DNA of 64,000 nt, taken from positions 1,244,001-1,308,000 of the forward strand of contig OZ007570.1 of assembly GCA_963931925.1 (NCBI GenBank), given 5' to 3'. The translations under genes and the position numbers were made by a program. The notes beneath the pieces were generated by a model. It was not told the origin of the DNA, ran no database searches, and was given only the letters and a program-made list of their open reading frames with translations. The DNA is from Onchidella celtica (Eukaryota > Mollusca > Gastropoda > Systellommatophora > Onchidiidae). Positions within the stretch are counted from its first letter, which is position 1. Every line of letters begins with the position of its first letter. Of this stretch, positions 29,259 through 40,600 are shown piece after piece.

Positions 29259-32200
29259 ATGCATTCCAACAACCCGTTTGAGCACCCATTAATCGATTGG
29301 GGAGCCCCTGATCTCTACAAAGAATTCACACGATTCAAAGATCACGTAGGATTCGTGTTCAGTGGACCCTTATCGGATTTGACTCCTAAACGACAGGCAG
29401 GTTGGTTGGGGACTTGGATTGGCTCTCAAGGTCGGGAAATCTATCGCACACTCCAATGGGAGGATGGGGACAAAGATGACCCAGACAAAGTTCTAAGCAA
29501 GTTCGCGGAGTACGTCAGGCCCAGGAAGAACAAAAGGATTGCTAGGCACAATCTCAAACAGCGGCGCCAAACACAGACAGAGTCCTTCGACAAATTCCTC
29601 ACGGAGCTAAGACTGATCATCATGGATTGCGATTATTCAGAACCTGATGACATACTGATCGACTGTATCATTGATGGAGTCTATGACCGAAAGGTACAAG
29701 AACGGCTGCTGGATAGGGGTGAGGCCCTAACACTGCACAAAGCTATTGAAATCTCTCAACAATTCGAAACGTCGAAGAAACAAGTTCAAATCGTACGCGG
29801 CCAGGAGGAGGACCCTTCAGTCACTGAAATACATGAGATGAAACAGAAACCCTCAACAAACTCCAGAAAAGCCAAGCAATCGAACTGCTACCGCTGTGGA
29901 GGAGACAACCAGCACCCTAAAACAAGAGGGAAATGTCCTGCGCAAGGCACATCCTGCCCATTGTGTAAAAAGCCAAATCACTGGGCCAAGGTATGCCGTT
30001 CACAAAAGAAGATTCACAGCATCACACTTAGTGAACAGGACTCAGAAGAAGAAGTCATGGCCATCTATTCCAATGCTACAGTTGACAACCGACATACAAA
30101 AGACAAATGGACCCAGGAGCTGTTAGCATCAGGAACACCCATGTCTTTCAAAATCAACACCGGAGCAAAGTGTAACACTATTACGGTGGCCGACTACCAA
30201 GCCATTTCAGATCAATGTCCCATTCGACATTCCTCAAAAATCCTTCGGACCTACTCAAACCACCACATTCACCCAGTGGGTACAGTGGACATTGAATTAG
30301 CACACAAAGCCACAACTGTGACTGAGGAATTTCAAGTTGTTAACCTGCAACAAGAAAATGTGATTTCAGGCAGAGTTGCTGAAACACTCGGTCTCCTCAC
30401 TCGCATATCATCACTCTCCGACTCCAACAGGCTTCAACAGGAATTTCCAGATGTTACAGAGGCTACTGGGACCCTCCCTGGAAAGTATTCAATCAAACTG
30501 AAGGATGGGGCAGTAGGAGTCGTTCATCCACCCAGGCGGCAACCTGCTGCATTAAAACAGAAAATCATTGACAAACTAAATGAGATGGTATCAAATGGAC
30601 ACATTGCCAAAGTGGAGGAACCAACTGAATGGGTGAACAGCATGATGGTGGCTGTCAAAAATGACAAAATCAGGATTTGCCTTGACCCCAAAGATTTGAA
30701 CAAGGCCATTAAAAGGGAACACTACCCTATGAGGACCATAGAGGAGGTTGTACAAGAAATTCCAGGCTGTAAACTATTCTCTACACTCGATGCAAAGAGC
30801 GGATTCCTTCAGATAAAACTCGATGAAGCGTCATCCCTCCTTACGACATTCAACACGCCAGTGGGGCGCTACAGATGGCTGAGGTTACCATTTGGAATCA
30901 GTTGCGCACCAGAGGTCTTCCAAAGAATCATGGACAATATGCTGGAAGGCATCAGTGGAGCCTATGCTGTCATTGATGACATTCTCATTGCAGCCAGGAC
31001 ACTTAAAGAACATGACAGGATTCTACGTCAAGTCATGGCGAGGGCATCCAGCTATAATCTGAAGCTCAACTTTGAAAAGACAAGCCTCAGGCAAACACAA
31101 GTCTCTTATGTTGGACATGTACTTACAGAACATGGACTGAAACCAGACCCGGCCAAGGTACAAGCAGTCCTCGACATGCCGAAGCCTTCAAGCAAAGATG
31201 ATGTACGCCGTTTCTTGGGGTTCATCACATACCTAGGGAAATTTTTGCCTCACCTCAGCGAGGAATCTCTTCCCTTACGTGAGGTTCTCAGGGCTGATGT
31301 GGATTTTGTTTGGGACTCGAACCAGGATGCTGCATTCACTCGCCTACAACTCTTATGTACCCAATGCCCAGTTCTCAAATACTTTGACACGTCAGTACCT
31401 GTGGAAATCCAGTGTGATGCTTCAAGCAAGGGTCTTGGTGCTGTCCTGTTGCAGGAAGGACATCCCATAGCGTACGCCTCCAGAGCCCTGACAGACGCTG
31501 AAACAAGGTACGCACAGATCGAAAAGGAAATGCTCTTCGCTTGCAAGAAATTCCACTGCTTCATATTTGGTAAGGAAACCACAGTCTACAATGATCACAA
31601 GCCACTTGAGATGATCTTCAAAAAACCACTGATCACTGCCCCAATGAGACTGCAGAGGATGCTGCTTTCTCTTCAATGGTATGATCTGAAAATGTGTTAC
31701 AGAAAAGGTGCAGATATGCAGCTGGCAGACACCCTTTCACGTGCCTACTACATCTCAGACAAAACCACAGAGCTTGGACCTATTGAAACTGACATCAAGC
31801 TTGTGATCTCTATCACAGATGAAAAGTACAGTGAGTTACAAGCAGCATCGGACGATGAACTAGCTCATCTGAGAGAAATCATCTTGCGAGGGTGGCCCGA
31901 TCAGATATCAGAGGTTCCACCAGACCTCCGCCCATATTGGGACTCAAGGGCGGAACTCTCAGTGTCGGACGGGATTGTAGTGAAAGGCACCAGACTGGTC
32001 ATTCCACCAAGCATGAGACAACACATGTTGTGCCTAATCCATAGATCTCATCTAGGGATCACAAAATGCAAGCAAAGGGCGAGAGAAGTGATGTACTGGC
32101 CCAGCATGAATGCTGATATCGAGGAGACAGTCAAGAACTGCTCAAACTGTGCAGATGTCCAGAGGCAACAGATGAAAGAACCGTTGAAACCGTCACCGCT

Positions 32201-33155
32201 TCCTGCCTTTCCTTTCCAAAGAGTATCCACAGATATATTTGAATTCCAAGGCTCCAACTACCTAATCATGGTTGACTCATACTCAAGATTCATACTGACA
32301 GACAGACTAAACAACCTGCAGAGTGCCACTGTGATCAATGCAATGCGCCAGGTCTTTTGTGTACATGGAATCCCTGAGATTCTGACCAGTGACTGTGGTA
32401 GGCAATATACCTCTCAGGAATTCCAGGACTTCTGCTCTAGCTGGAGCATCCAACATGTCACAAGTTCGCCACACTATCAACAGGCCAACGGTCTAGCAGA
32501 GAGAGCTGTACAGACGGTCAAAAGACTATGGAAAAAGGGCGCTGATCAGCATCTATCCCTACTGGACTACAACAGCACACCTATGGAAGGCTACAATGCA
32601 TCCCCTGCACAACTGCTCATGGGCCGCCGGCTAAGGAATAATCTCCCTATACCACAAGCACACCTTAAACCTCAATATGTAGACGCCAGCCATGTTGCCA
32701 AAAGCTTTCTAAAGCAAAAAGCCACTCAGGCTTATCACCATGACAAAGTTGCTACCAAACCCCTGCAACCATTGAAGCCAGACCAAGAAGTACGTGTAGC
32801 GCCACTCCCTGGGCAAAGAAATTGGTTTCCTGCAGTAGTCAGCTACCAACATAACCACCCAAGATCTTACATCGTGGACACAGGCAAGACAAAGTACCGA
32901 CGCAATAGACGACATATAAGACCATCTTCAAACAAAGCCAATGATCCGCGCAGAAGCAGAACAGTAGAACTAGAAGAACTTCCTGAAGCAATACAGGAAC
33001 GGCTACCAGAGTCGCAGCAACCCGAGTCGCCAGCGAAGGAACAGGACCATCCTGGTACTAGAGACCTTTCCTCAACAGATCCACCAGTGAGACGGTCAAA
33101 CTATACCACCCGTTCGGGATGTACAGTACGCCTCCCCGAACGGCTGGACCTGTAA
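29259..33155 (+). CDS. Gag-Pol polyprotein of Mag-like Ty3/gypsy element (1298 aa)
   Basis: Frame from ATG at 29259 to the stop near 33155. Parts in order: a Gag capsid-like region (WLGTWIGSQGREIYRTLQW), two Cys/His knuckles (CYRCGG...KCPAQ and CPLCKKPNHWAKVC), an aspartic-protease region, reverse transcriptase (RICLDPKDLNKAIKREHYPM, LPFGISCAPEVFQ, YAVIDDILIA), RNase H (IQCDASSKGLGAVLLQ), integrase with an HHCC head (HRSHLGITKCKQRAREVMYW) and a core (VDSYSRF, TSDCGRQYTS), and a basic tail. It resembles the K02A2.6/Mag-type gypsy lineages common in invertebrates. The lineage name is from memory of motifs, not a search. No break was seen in the frame. Confidence 0.93.
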   Translation: MHSNNPFEHPLIDWGAPDLYKEFTRFKDHVGFVFSGPLSDLTPKRQAGWLGTWIGSQGREIYRTLQWEDGDKDDPDKVLSKFAEYVRPRKNKRIARHNLKQRRQTQTESFDKFLTELRLIIMDCDYSEPDDILIDCIIDGVYDRKVQERLLDRGEALTLHKAIEISQQFETSKKQVQIVRGQEEDPSVTEIHEMKQKPSTNSRKAKQSNCYRCGGDNQHPKTRGKCPAQGTSCPLCKKPNHWAKVCRSQKKIHSITLSEQDSEEEVMAIYSNATVDNRHTKDKWTQELLASGTPMSFKINTGAKCNTITVADYQAISDQCPIRHSSKILRTYSNHHIHPVGTVDIELAHKATTVTEEFQVVNLQQENVISGRVAETLGLLTRISSLSDSNRLQQEFPDVTEATGTLPGKYSIKLKDGAVGVVHPPRRQPAALKQKIIDKLNEMVSNGHIAKVEEPTEWVNSMMVAVKNDKIRICLDPKDLNKAIKREHYPMRTIEEVVQEIPGCKLFSTLDAKSGFLQIKLDEASSLLTTFNTPVGRYRWLRLPFGISCAPEVFQRIMDNMLEGISGAYAVIDDILIAARTLKEHDRILRQVMARASSYNLKLNFEKTSLRQTQVSYVGHVLTEHGLKPDPAKVQAVLDMPKPSSKDDVRRFLGFITYLGKFLPHLSEESLPLREVLRADVDFVWDSNQDAAFTRLQLLCTQCPVLKYFDTSVPVEIQCDASSKGLGAVLLQEGHPIAYASRALTDAETRYAQIEKEMLFACKKFHCFIFGKETTVYNDHKPLEMIFKKPLITAPMRLQRMLLSLQWYDLKMCYRKGADMQLADTLSRAYYISDKTTELGPIETDIKLVISITDEKYSELQAASDDELAHLREIILRGWPDQISEVPPDLRPYWDSRAELSVSDGIVVKGTRLVIPPSMRQHMLCLIHRSHLGITKCKQRAREVMYWPSMNADIEETVKNCSNCADVQRQQMKEPLKPSPLPAFPFQRVSTDIFEFQGSNYLIMVDSYSRFILTDRLNNLQSATVINAMRQVFCVHGIPEILTSDCGRQYTSQEFQDFCSSWSIQHVTSSPHYQQANGLAERAVQTVKRLWKKGADQHLSLLDYNSTPMEGYNASPAQLLMGRRLRNNLPIPQAHLKPQYVDASHVAKSFLKQKATQAYHHDKVATKPLQPLKPDQEVRVAPLPGQRNWFPAVVSYQHNHPRSYIVDTGKTKYRRNRRHIRPSSNKANDPRRSRTVELEELPEAIQERLPESQQPESPAKEQDHPGTRDLSSTDPPVRRSNYTTRSGCTVRLPERLDL

Positions 33156-33318
33156 CCTATCTACTATGAAACGAGTGTGTGGCAAGGCACAGCTACATAC
33201 TGATCGTCAAGAGTGTCAAGAGTATATATGTTAGTGTTGTGTTTTTCTGGCCCATGTTTTTGACTTCACATGTTGTGTATATTGATTGAATACTAAAATG
33301 GAATTGGAAAAGGGGAGA

Positions 33319-34643
33319 TGTAACATATGTCAAGCTGGCAACCTGCACGTTTGGCACCTGATGCCAGAGAGACCTGGCAATGCCCCAACGAACTTCGTCT
33401 CTGACTTCCGGCCACCCCCCTCAGGCTAGAAACAAGATTTCTGTCACGAGCGAATGAGCGAGGATCAATAGTTACGGGGAGAAGGGGGTAGAGTAACATT
33501 AACTCACGGCCCACAATTAATGGAAAGCATGGAATGTTGTGAGTTGGGGGGTTTGGATGAGGCGAGAGCGGTGTGCTTAGAGTCACTGCAAGTTAAGAAG
33601 TCCAAAGGGGACAGACGTGAGAAAGCAGTCGAGAGAGTGTGTGATTTCCAGTGATGACTGGTAGGTTGAACTATGATTGATAATTATGATGATTGATGTA
33701 CTATATTCTCCTATGACCATGATGTAAATAAGTTATATGTGAGGAATGTGAAAGTCATTGATTACTGTGTATAGAGATGTGCGCAATGAGCGATAGATGT
33801 AAGTTCAGATCATGGATTCGTAGCGAGTCTGAGTACTGTGTAATACGGTAGAGGTGTGTTACCGTAGAGAGAGTGCAGATGTGTGGTGAGTGAAATGTGG
33901 ACTGTTGTATGTACGCTTGATGGTTCGTAAGGAGTGGTGAAGGGATAGTACTTGTATGGTGTATACCGATGTAATGTTATTCTTATAGGTGCCGGGGTCG
34001 GGCAGAGAAGCCACCCGCGGTGAGCGGACTTGTGCCGGGGTCGGGCAGAAGGCTACCCACAGGCCTGCCTGAGTGAGGCTGTCGCGCAGGACAGCGAGAG
34101 CACAGGAGTCGTGGCAGTCTGGCCACAGACAGGGACGTTGTTATTGAAATGTTAATGTGCTATTAAGATGTTACTGTGCTATTGAGATACTACTGTGCTA
34201 TTGAAATATTAATGTGCTATTAAGACCTCGAGGGGAGATTGAGATACGGAGATTAGGTGGAGCGGGAGCCAATAAGAGAGGTCCGCAAGTAGTACGTATA
34301 TGGATGTGAGGCTGAGGCCAGAGCATAGTTAGGAAGTAACTATCGGGTTGTGGACCCGGAGGGGAATGAATGTTGGGAATACTGACCATTGAATGGTATT
34401 GGAATTGAGTAATGTAATGTATGTAATTGCACAGATATCTTTATATATAATAAATGTGTGAGTCTGTTTGGTTGTTCTGTTAAGTGTTATACTTGTTCGT
34501 TCGTGAGTGTTGTCCTGTCATAATTATTACATCTCCCAGTCTGGGATTTGTGACAATTTCCCTGCCTACTTTTATGATCTAGATCTATGAACATCATCTA
34601 CAATCTATAAGGTTAGTACACACGATATAACTAGTCCTTTACA
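33319..34643 (+). repeat. 3' LTR of the Mag-like element, split by a solo LTR
   Basis: Left part is 33319-33441; the right part resumes after the inserted unit and ends at 34643. The five bases ATTTC are present on both sides of the insert (33437-33441 and 34556-34560), while the intact 5' LTR has them once, which marks the insertion site exactly. Confidence 0.92.
33442..34555 (+). mobile_element. Solo LTR, about 1.11 kb, nested in the Mag-like 3' LTR (copy 2)
   Basis: Begins TGTCACGAGCGA and ends GGGATTTGTGACA, with a 5-bp target duplication ATTTC. It matches the unit at 3727-4793 in reverse orientation. An AATAAA at about 34449 sits after a TATATATAA stretch near the 3' end. A short internal tandem duplication (GTGCCGGGGTCGGGCAG, near 33990 and 34032) is present here. 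No coding capacity. The parent family was not recognised. It must be younger than the element it interrupts. Confidence 0.85.
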
Positions 34644-34648
34644 AGTAG

Positions 34649-37600
34649 AATAATACAATGTTTTGAGCATCTATGACAATACTTAACATCAGTAACTGTG
34701 AACTGAACTTGTACCACTGGCACCTGGTGTTGAAGTCAATCTTTATTGTTAAAGAAAATAATTTTATATCAAATAAATCTAACTACTGTATTTTAATGTC
34801 AAATGTAATTGTTTTCATACCAATTTGAGTTTACTTTAATGCCACTTTCAGGATGTGACCGTCTGTGAGGTAAAACTATTGCCAGAATCTTGTTATATCA
34901 GTGAGTGTAAAGGAAGGTCCTGCATGAAACAATAACAAGATTGGAATATTGTGGCTTCTCTGTACTGTCTATGACAAATCGGCCTATACATTTTCCTTGC
35001 CACACAAGGAACTTCATCGTGAAGTGGATACCGTAGGTCAACAAAAAAAAACATGTTCAAGAATTTTACAACAAAATTTTGTAAATCCAAGAGGGATAAT
35101 GTAATGACAGTATTCTTTATGCAGTCTCAAGATATCTCACATTTGGCTAACAATTGGAGATTTGTACGAAAATTAGCGTCGTCTCCTGTATACCAAGAGT
35201 GCCAAATGCAGTTATGTACTAGCTTCAGGATACTTTATAACAAAGCAAATTACCAGACAAAAAGTGGTGAAAACTGCCATGGACATAGAAAACAGATAAA
35301 GGGACATTTTTAACCTGAGCCTCAGATTCAAACTCTCAGGAGGTCGTTTGTACCTAGCAGTTTCCTGACTGAATCTGATTTATGATGCAAGTAAATTTAT
35401 TCATTCTGTGGTGTTACATTCTGTGGTGTTACATTCTGTGGTGTTACATTCTGTAGTGTTACACTAATTCTTGAACTAGATCTAAGGAAAGATTTGGAGC
35501 TAATTTAAGAGTCTATCCCAGCACTTCATACCTTATTATGGTACATTCCAGAGCATTAAAAAATAATTACAAAAATCTTTGATTAACGGGAGAAAGGGAC
35601 TCTTGACATTCTAGAAAGGACTGACAGATACCTGGACTGACATTGAACAAGAATTGATGTGGCTAGAGGAAAATATCTGCTGCCAAGTTAGAGATATTCC
35701 AAATGTTACTTCATCAAAGCACACTTCATAGATTTCCATTATTTATACAAATTAATTATCAACTTTACAGCTGAAAGAAAGTAATTCCCATGACTATTCA
35801 ATAATTTGGATAAAAATGTAAGCTAAATAAATAACTGCATTAAGCAAATAAATTCGATGCAACAGCTTTTTCTTTTTCTGTAAAGTATTAAAATAACAAT
35901 TTCTACGAAACAAAATTTCAATATTACACTTGGTATAAACTTGCAACTTTGGCCTATGCCTCACTTTTCACTTATAGCTGGCCACAGCAAGGCATAACTG
36001 AGGAGTCTGGTGCAATTTTTGACAATTGAGCAAACTCCTGCCAAATTTTTTATGATACAGGAAACAATTCTTTCCTCAGTGAATTCTCAACTTGTACGCA
36101 AGAATTTAAAATAATTACGTATATCTGTTTTCTGATTTACCACTGCCACTGCCAGCCATTACAAACTAGGTTTGTACCCTATAGAAAAACATTCTTCTGT
36201 CTTAAACAATTCAAGTAACATGGCAACTGCATCAAACATGAATGCATGAACAGTTTCTGTGAGGTACTGCATAAATTCTCTTTCAAATAACAACCAATAT
36301 ACCTCCAAGACAGCGCTGCAGCAAAGAGATAATTTTTCCACAATATGCAAGGGAATTAACTGTAAAAATATCAGAAGAATGATAGACTTGACAGAAGCTT
36401 TCCAATGTTTGTTTACCCTCTTGTCAATATACCATTTTAGTATTATGGTAAAATTTCACAACTTGTGTATGTCAGATGGTTCAATCAGTACATGTCATTC
36501 ACTTACAGGAAAATCAAATTTGTATTTGGGCACTCTAGCATGACAGCAGCCATAATTCATTCCACTCAGTGCAGTGTATTGGATGAAGTCTGACCACCAA
36601 CATATGCTGGGAAATGGCTGACAGATGAGGTACACTTGCTAAAATTCTCAATGCATATGACTGTGAAAGACAACTTAACACCATCTACACCAGTAACAAA
36701 ACTGCAACATACATGTATATACAGGCATTATAGTTTTTAAAAATATGGTATCCTGAAGATAGTTTTATATCATCATTTCCTCCAGAGAATTAAATTTTAA
36801 TATCACAAATATTTCTTTTCCAGCCACTCAAAATCAGCCTGTTATAAAAAATAACAAAATTCAAAATGAATAACTGCAGAAAAATATAATCTATCAAATA
36901 AAAATGTACAGCTTCAAACTAAAATGACAAGGAATAAAAGATAGTTTTGATTCTCCAGTGTCCAGATACAATTTTGCGTTCCAAAGACAGCTGAAAGGAA
37001 AAGAACATCAACATTTGTGATCTTGTCAGATTCATCTTTCTGCTGCCCTAGCAAATCTGTAACTTATCATTTCTTTTTTCATGATCTTTCACCCCACACT
37101 GCTCAACCGTTTTAGTTCACAGAAATGCAATCAAGTTTCATAAATTTTGTGTCAGTAAAAGAAGAACAGCAACAGTTCAAGGAGAGGTAAATCAATCAGA
37201 CCAATTCTCTCAGTCTGAGCCTTTTAAATAGAAACTTGTAATCTTTCACAAAATATGAAGGTCAAATGGCGAGGTGCTGACAGCAAAAAACAAATTTTAT
37301 AACAAGTTCAGAATTCACCGTCAATCTCTCTGTTTCACTTCATGTGATCTGTCTCATGAAATGACGATTCTTCATCGCACCTAGCTGCCAGCATTTCATC
37401 TGCTGCAATATTTTTCCAGGGACACAATTAAACACATTTAGAGTAGACTAGTTGACACCTTGTCACTTTTTTTTTTTATAACACCGAGCCAAGAGAAACA
37501 TTTCTACATTGCCATTTGCAAGTCCAGGAAATTGATGTCAAGCTTATTCTAAGGGGAAAGGCTGGGTAGTAGGGGAGCGTGATATTTTACATAGTAAGTA

Positions 37601-40600
37601 ATAACTGACCAGGGAATACAACTCTGTATTTTCTCTATTCAGCTTTGTAATTATGACTACCGTCCCCTATCAACAGCTGAGGGGAAATCAACCAACAACA
37701 CAAAATTTGTACAATCACAGCACACAATCACAATTTTCACAATTAAAAAACTTGATCTTTTTGAAACAAAGGGAAGAACATTTGTTCTAGTGCAGAAACT
37801 TTGTTCTAGTCCAGCAGAAATCTACCCCACATACTGTGCTACAAATATATATATATATATACAAACATGATACAACAGGATGCAATACGTAAACTTTATC
37901 TTCTCCCTTCTAAATCAGTTTCTGCAAAGCTCAAAAATTTTCTGTCTGTGGTGAATAATGTAATGACAACAAAATCTAAAGGAAAAACCCGTTATAGCAC
38001 TTCAAATCTAAGGTTTTGTGATCCTCTATTAACCTCACTCCTTGATAAAAGTGTTTTGCACAAGAGCACATTGACTCCAGGTGTGCCGATGTGAGACTCT
38101 CCTGCAACAATTTCAATGTGAGGCAGCCTGAGAAAACCCGTTGGGTTGCGAAAATCCTAGTATAGAGTAATCAGCTTCCAAAGGTCGTTTGGGTGACCCT
38201 AGGTCTAAATTTAGGTAAGGTCAGAACCTCATTCTACATCCATTCCTACATCTTGTGTGTAAGCATTAGCATGAAACAAAGCTTCCAAATACATTAAGTT
38301 TGCATTTTAAATGTAGTAGACCAAATTTGTTGACATTACGTCATGTTACAGTTATCATGGTTAACAACTTTGTCCTCTTTTGGATGCACACATATTTTTC
38401 TATCCTGTCACATCATGGAATATCATACCAATGGACTTTCCCTTTCCATACCAATGGAAAGGGAAAGTCCTCAGCTTTTCGATCATAGCTAGTACACATG
38501 AATACATTGGCTCTGTAGTATTTAGTAAGAGCTGCGCATCTTCGAAAACAAAAGATCACCGACAGCTCAGAAAAGGCCAGCGATACAGCATCGGTTTTCC
38601 AATTGATTTTAATTGCAATTCTACAACTAAATCTTCTAGCTAACAAAGTAACCTATGTTTTGTGCAGGAACACTTTCTTTTGACATATTCTAAGTGTAGA
38701 AGAATTTTAATTAATATCAGCAAAATATTGTGGTTGCTAGCAACAAGATGGTGGACAGAGAGATTGATTTAGATACAGCAAAACATCTGTTTGACTCGAC
38801 TTTATGCACAAAAAAAAGTCCTGGATGCTGGAAAAGTTGATCCCTGCTCAATATTTGAGTTTTCTTATGGTTATAAACTCAAATAATAGCATTATTTTGC
38901 CTTCCTGGTGAGAAAAACACCTCAAAATGTACAAAACTAAATGTGTTAATTTTAAATGAAATTTTCTCATTTCGTAATATGTGTGTATTTTGTACCTTTA
39001 AAATGTCATAACTTTGGTTCTAGTGAAGATATTTTAAACATATGGAAAGCAAAAACGCTGTGCAAAACCTCTGCTACAAGATGGTGCGAGTAACTCCAAC
39101 TGTGAAATTTTTGCCACCCAATGGGTTTTCCCACTCTGCCTCACAAATGTTTAGAATTAATTGTATTCATACCATTTTTCACGACAACAGGACATGAATA
39201 TTGCACAGGGCACCAGTGGAATGGCTACTTCTCCCTGGGAAAGATTTTAAGGTAACCAATACCAGTTGCATCTTTGTAACAATTTAGTTTTGTTAACAGA
39301 AAGTAAAAATTGCATAATTTTCTTTGTCTTTGTACAACAGTTAGAGACATTTTAAGATCTGAAATGTTTTACAAGTGAATTTTTATTTGCTGCTGTCTCA
39401 TTGAATGTTATTTTGATAAAAGGAGAACACCATACAATTCTCTACTACAAGGGGAGGAAATAAGAAGGGAATACGACCCACTGAAAGTATGTGGAACAAA
39501 TCAATAAGTTTAAATACTCAAACAAATGCAAAGTTTACGGTTTACAGGATAATGGTTAAAAACTTACTTGTAAAGTATTTAACAGACACTGGGGTTCAAA
39601 AATCGTAACTCAGCACCAGTTTACAAGCAGCCCCTGATATGATAAAACATTTTTTCACAGTCTTATTAATAAAAAGTATCAAAGAGTTCATCATAGTCAA
39701 AAATGGTTTGCACTGTTTTTGATAAAAACATATACTGGACATCTGAACTCTCATAATGTGACATAGCACCAACACTATGTTTCAGAATACAAGAGAGTGA
39801 AACCATTTCAATGAAACTAGCATTTTGGTTGTCTGTCTTTGTCAACTTCATTTCCAAATATTTTTCAGCCTTTCTCCAGAAATAAAAAAACATGAAACAA
39901 TTAATTTAAAATCTTAGGTTCGTCGACCTACCATGTATCAGAAATATTCTGAAGAATTTGAAAAGTAACTTAGCAACAAAATCCTTATTCTGACACCTTA
40001 TCTTTTGAGACATAACTACAAACGATGTCAGAGATTTTCTCTGAAGAAGTTATAAGTTTGTTTGGAGTATCATCTGAATCCAACAGTATGAAATATCAGT
40101 CTGTATAATACCATAATGCCATAAAATAATCCAACACAAAAAAATAAACTAAAAAATATCACAAGTACAACATATCTGCAGTTTTCATGGAATATACTAT
40201 CAGTATCACAAAAATATCTGTGACTTTTGACAGATTTTTAATGAGCACATTTGGTTAGAATATAAACAGATACTGAAACATTGCTGTACTTTGTGGCAAA
40301 GTTTTCATGTTTGGTAGCAGATTAGTTTTGCACAAATCTGACACTAAGGGGAAAAAGAAATGCTTTATAAAGAAGGATAAAATCCAAATCTGACTTTAGC
40401 AAACACTTGGTGGTGATACTGCACAGTTAAAATCTAAGCTCTAAATCACTGTGGTTTTTCTCTCTACAAATCAATATAATTTACGCTCTGTCTCACATGA
40501 GGAAGATTACGGTCACAGCACTTGAGATATCAATGAAATGAAGAGCACCCTTTCATGAAAACCCCACCCACTTCACTCAGAGCCAATCAAATGGCTTGTT

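Larger units (their letters stand above)
28976..34643 (+). mobile_element. Ty3/gypsy (Mag-like) LTR retrotransposon with nested insertion
   Basis: Flanked by a 5-bp target duplication AGTAG (28971-28975 and 34644-34648). LTRs of about 205 bp begin TGTAACATATG and end CTTTACA. The 5' LTR is 28976-29180. The 3' LTR starts at 33319 and is interrupted by a 1.1-kb solo LTR. A primer site TGGTGTCAG directly follows the 5' LTR and fits the 3' end of a Leu-tRNA, and a polypurine tract AAAAGGGGAGA precedes the 3' LTR. One gag-pol frame fills the inside. The LTRs differ at roughly four positions, about 2 percent, so the insertion is fairly recent but older than the one at 5678-11382. The coding part looks whole; the 3' LTR is split. 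Confidence 0.93.
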
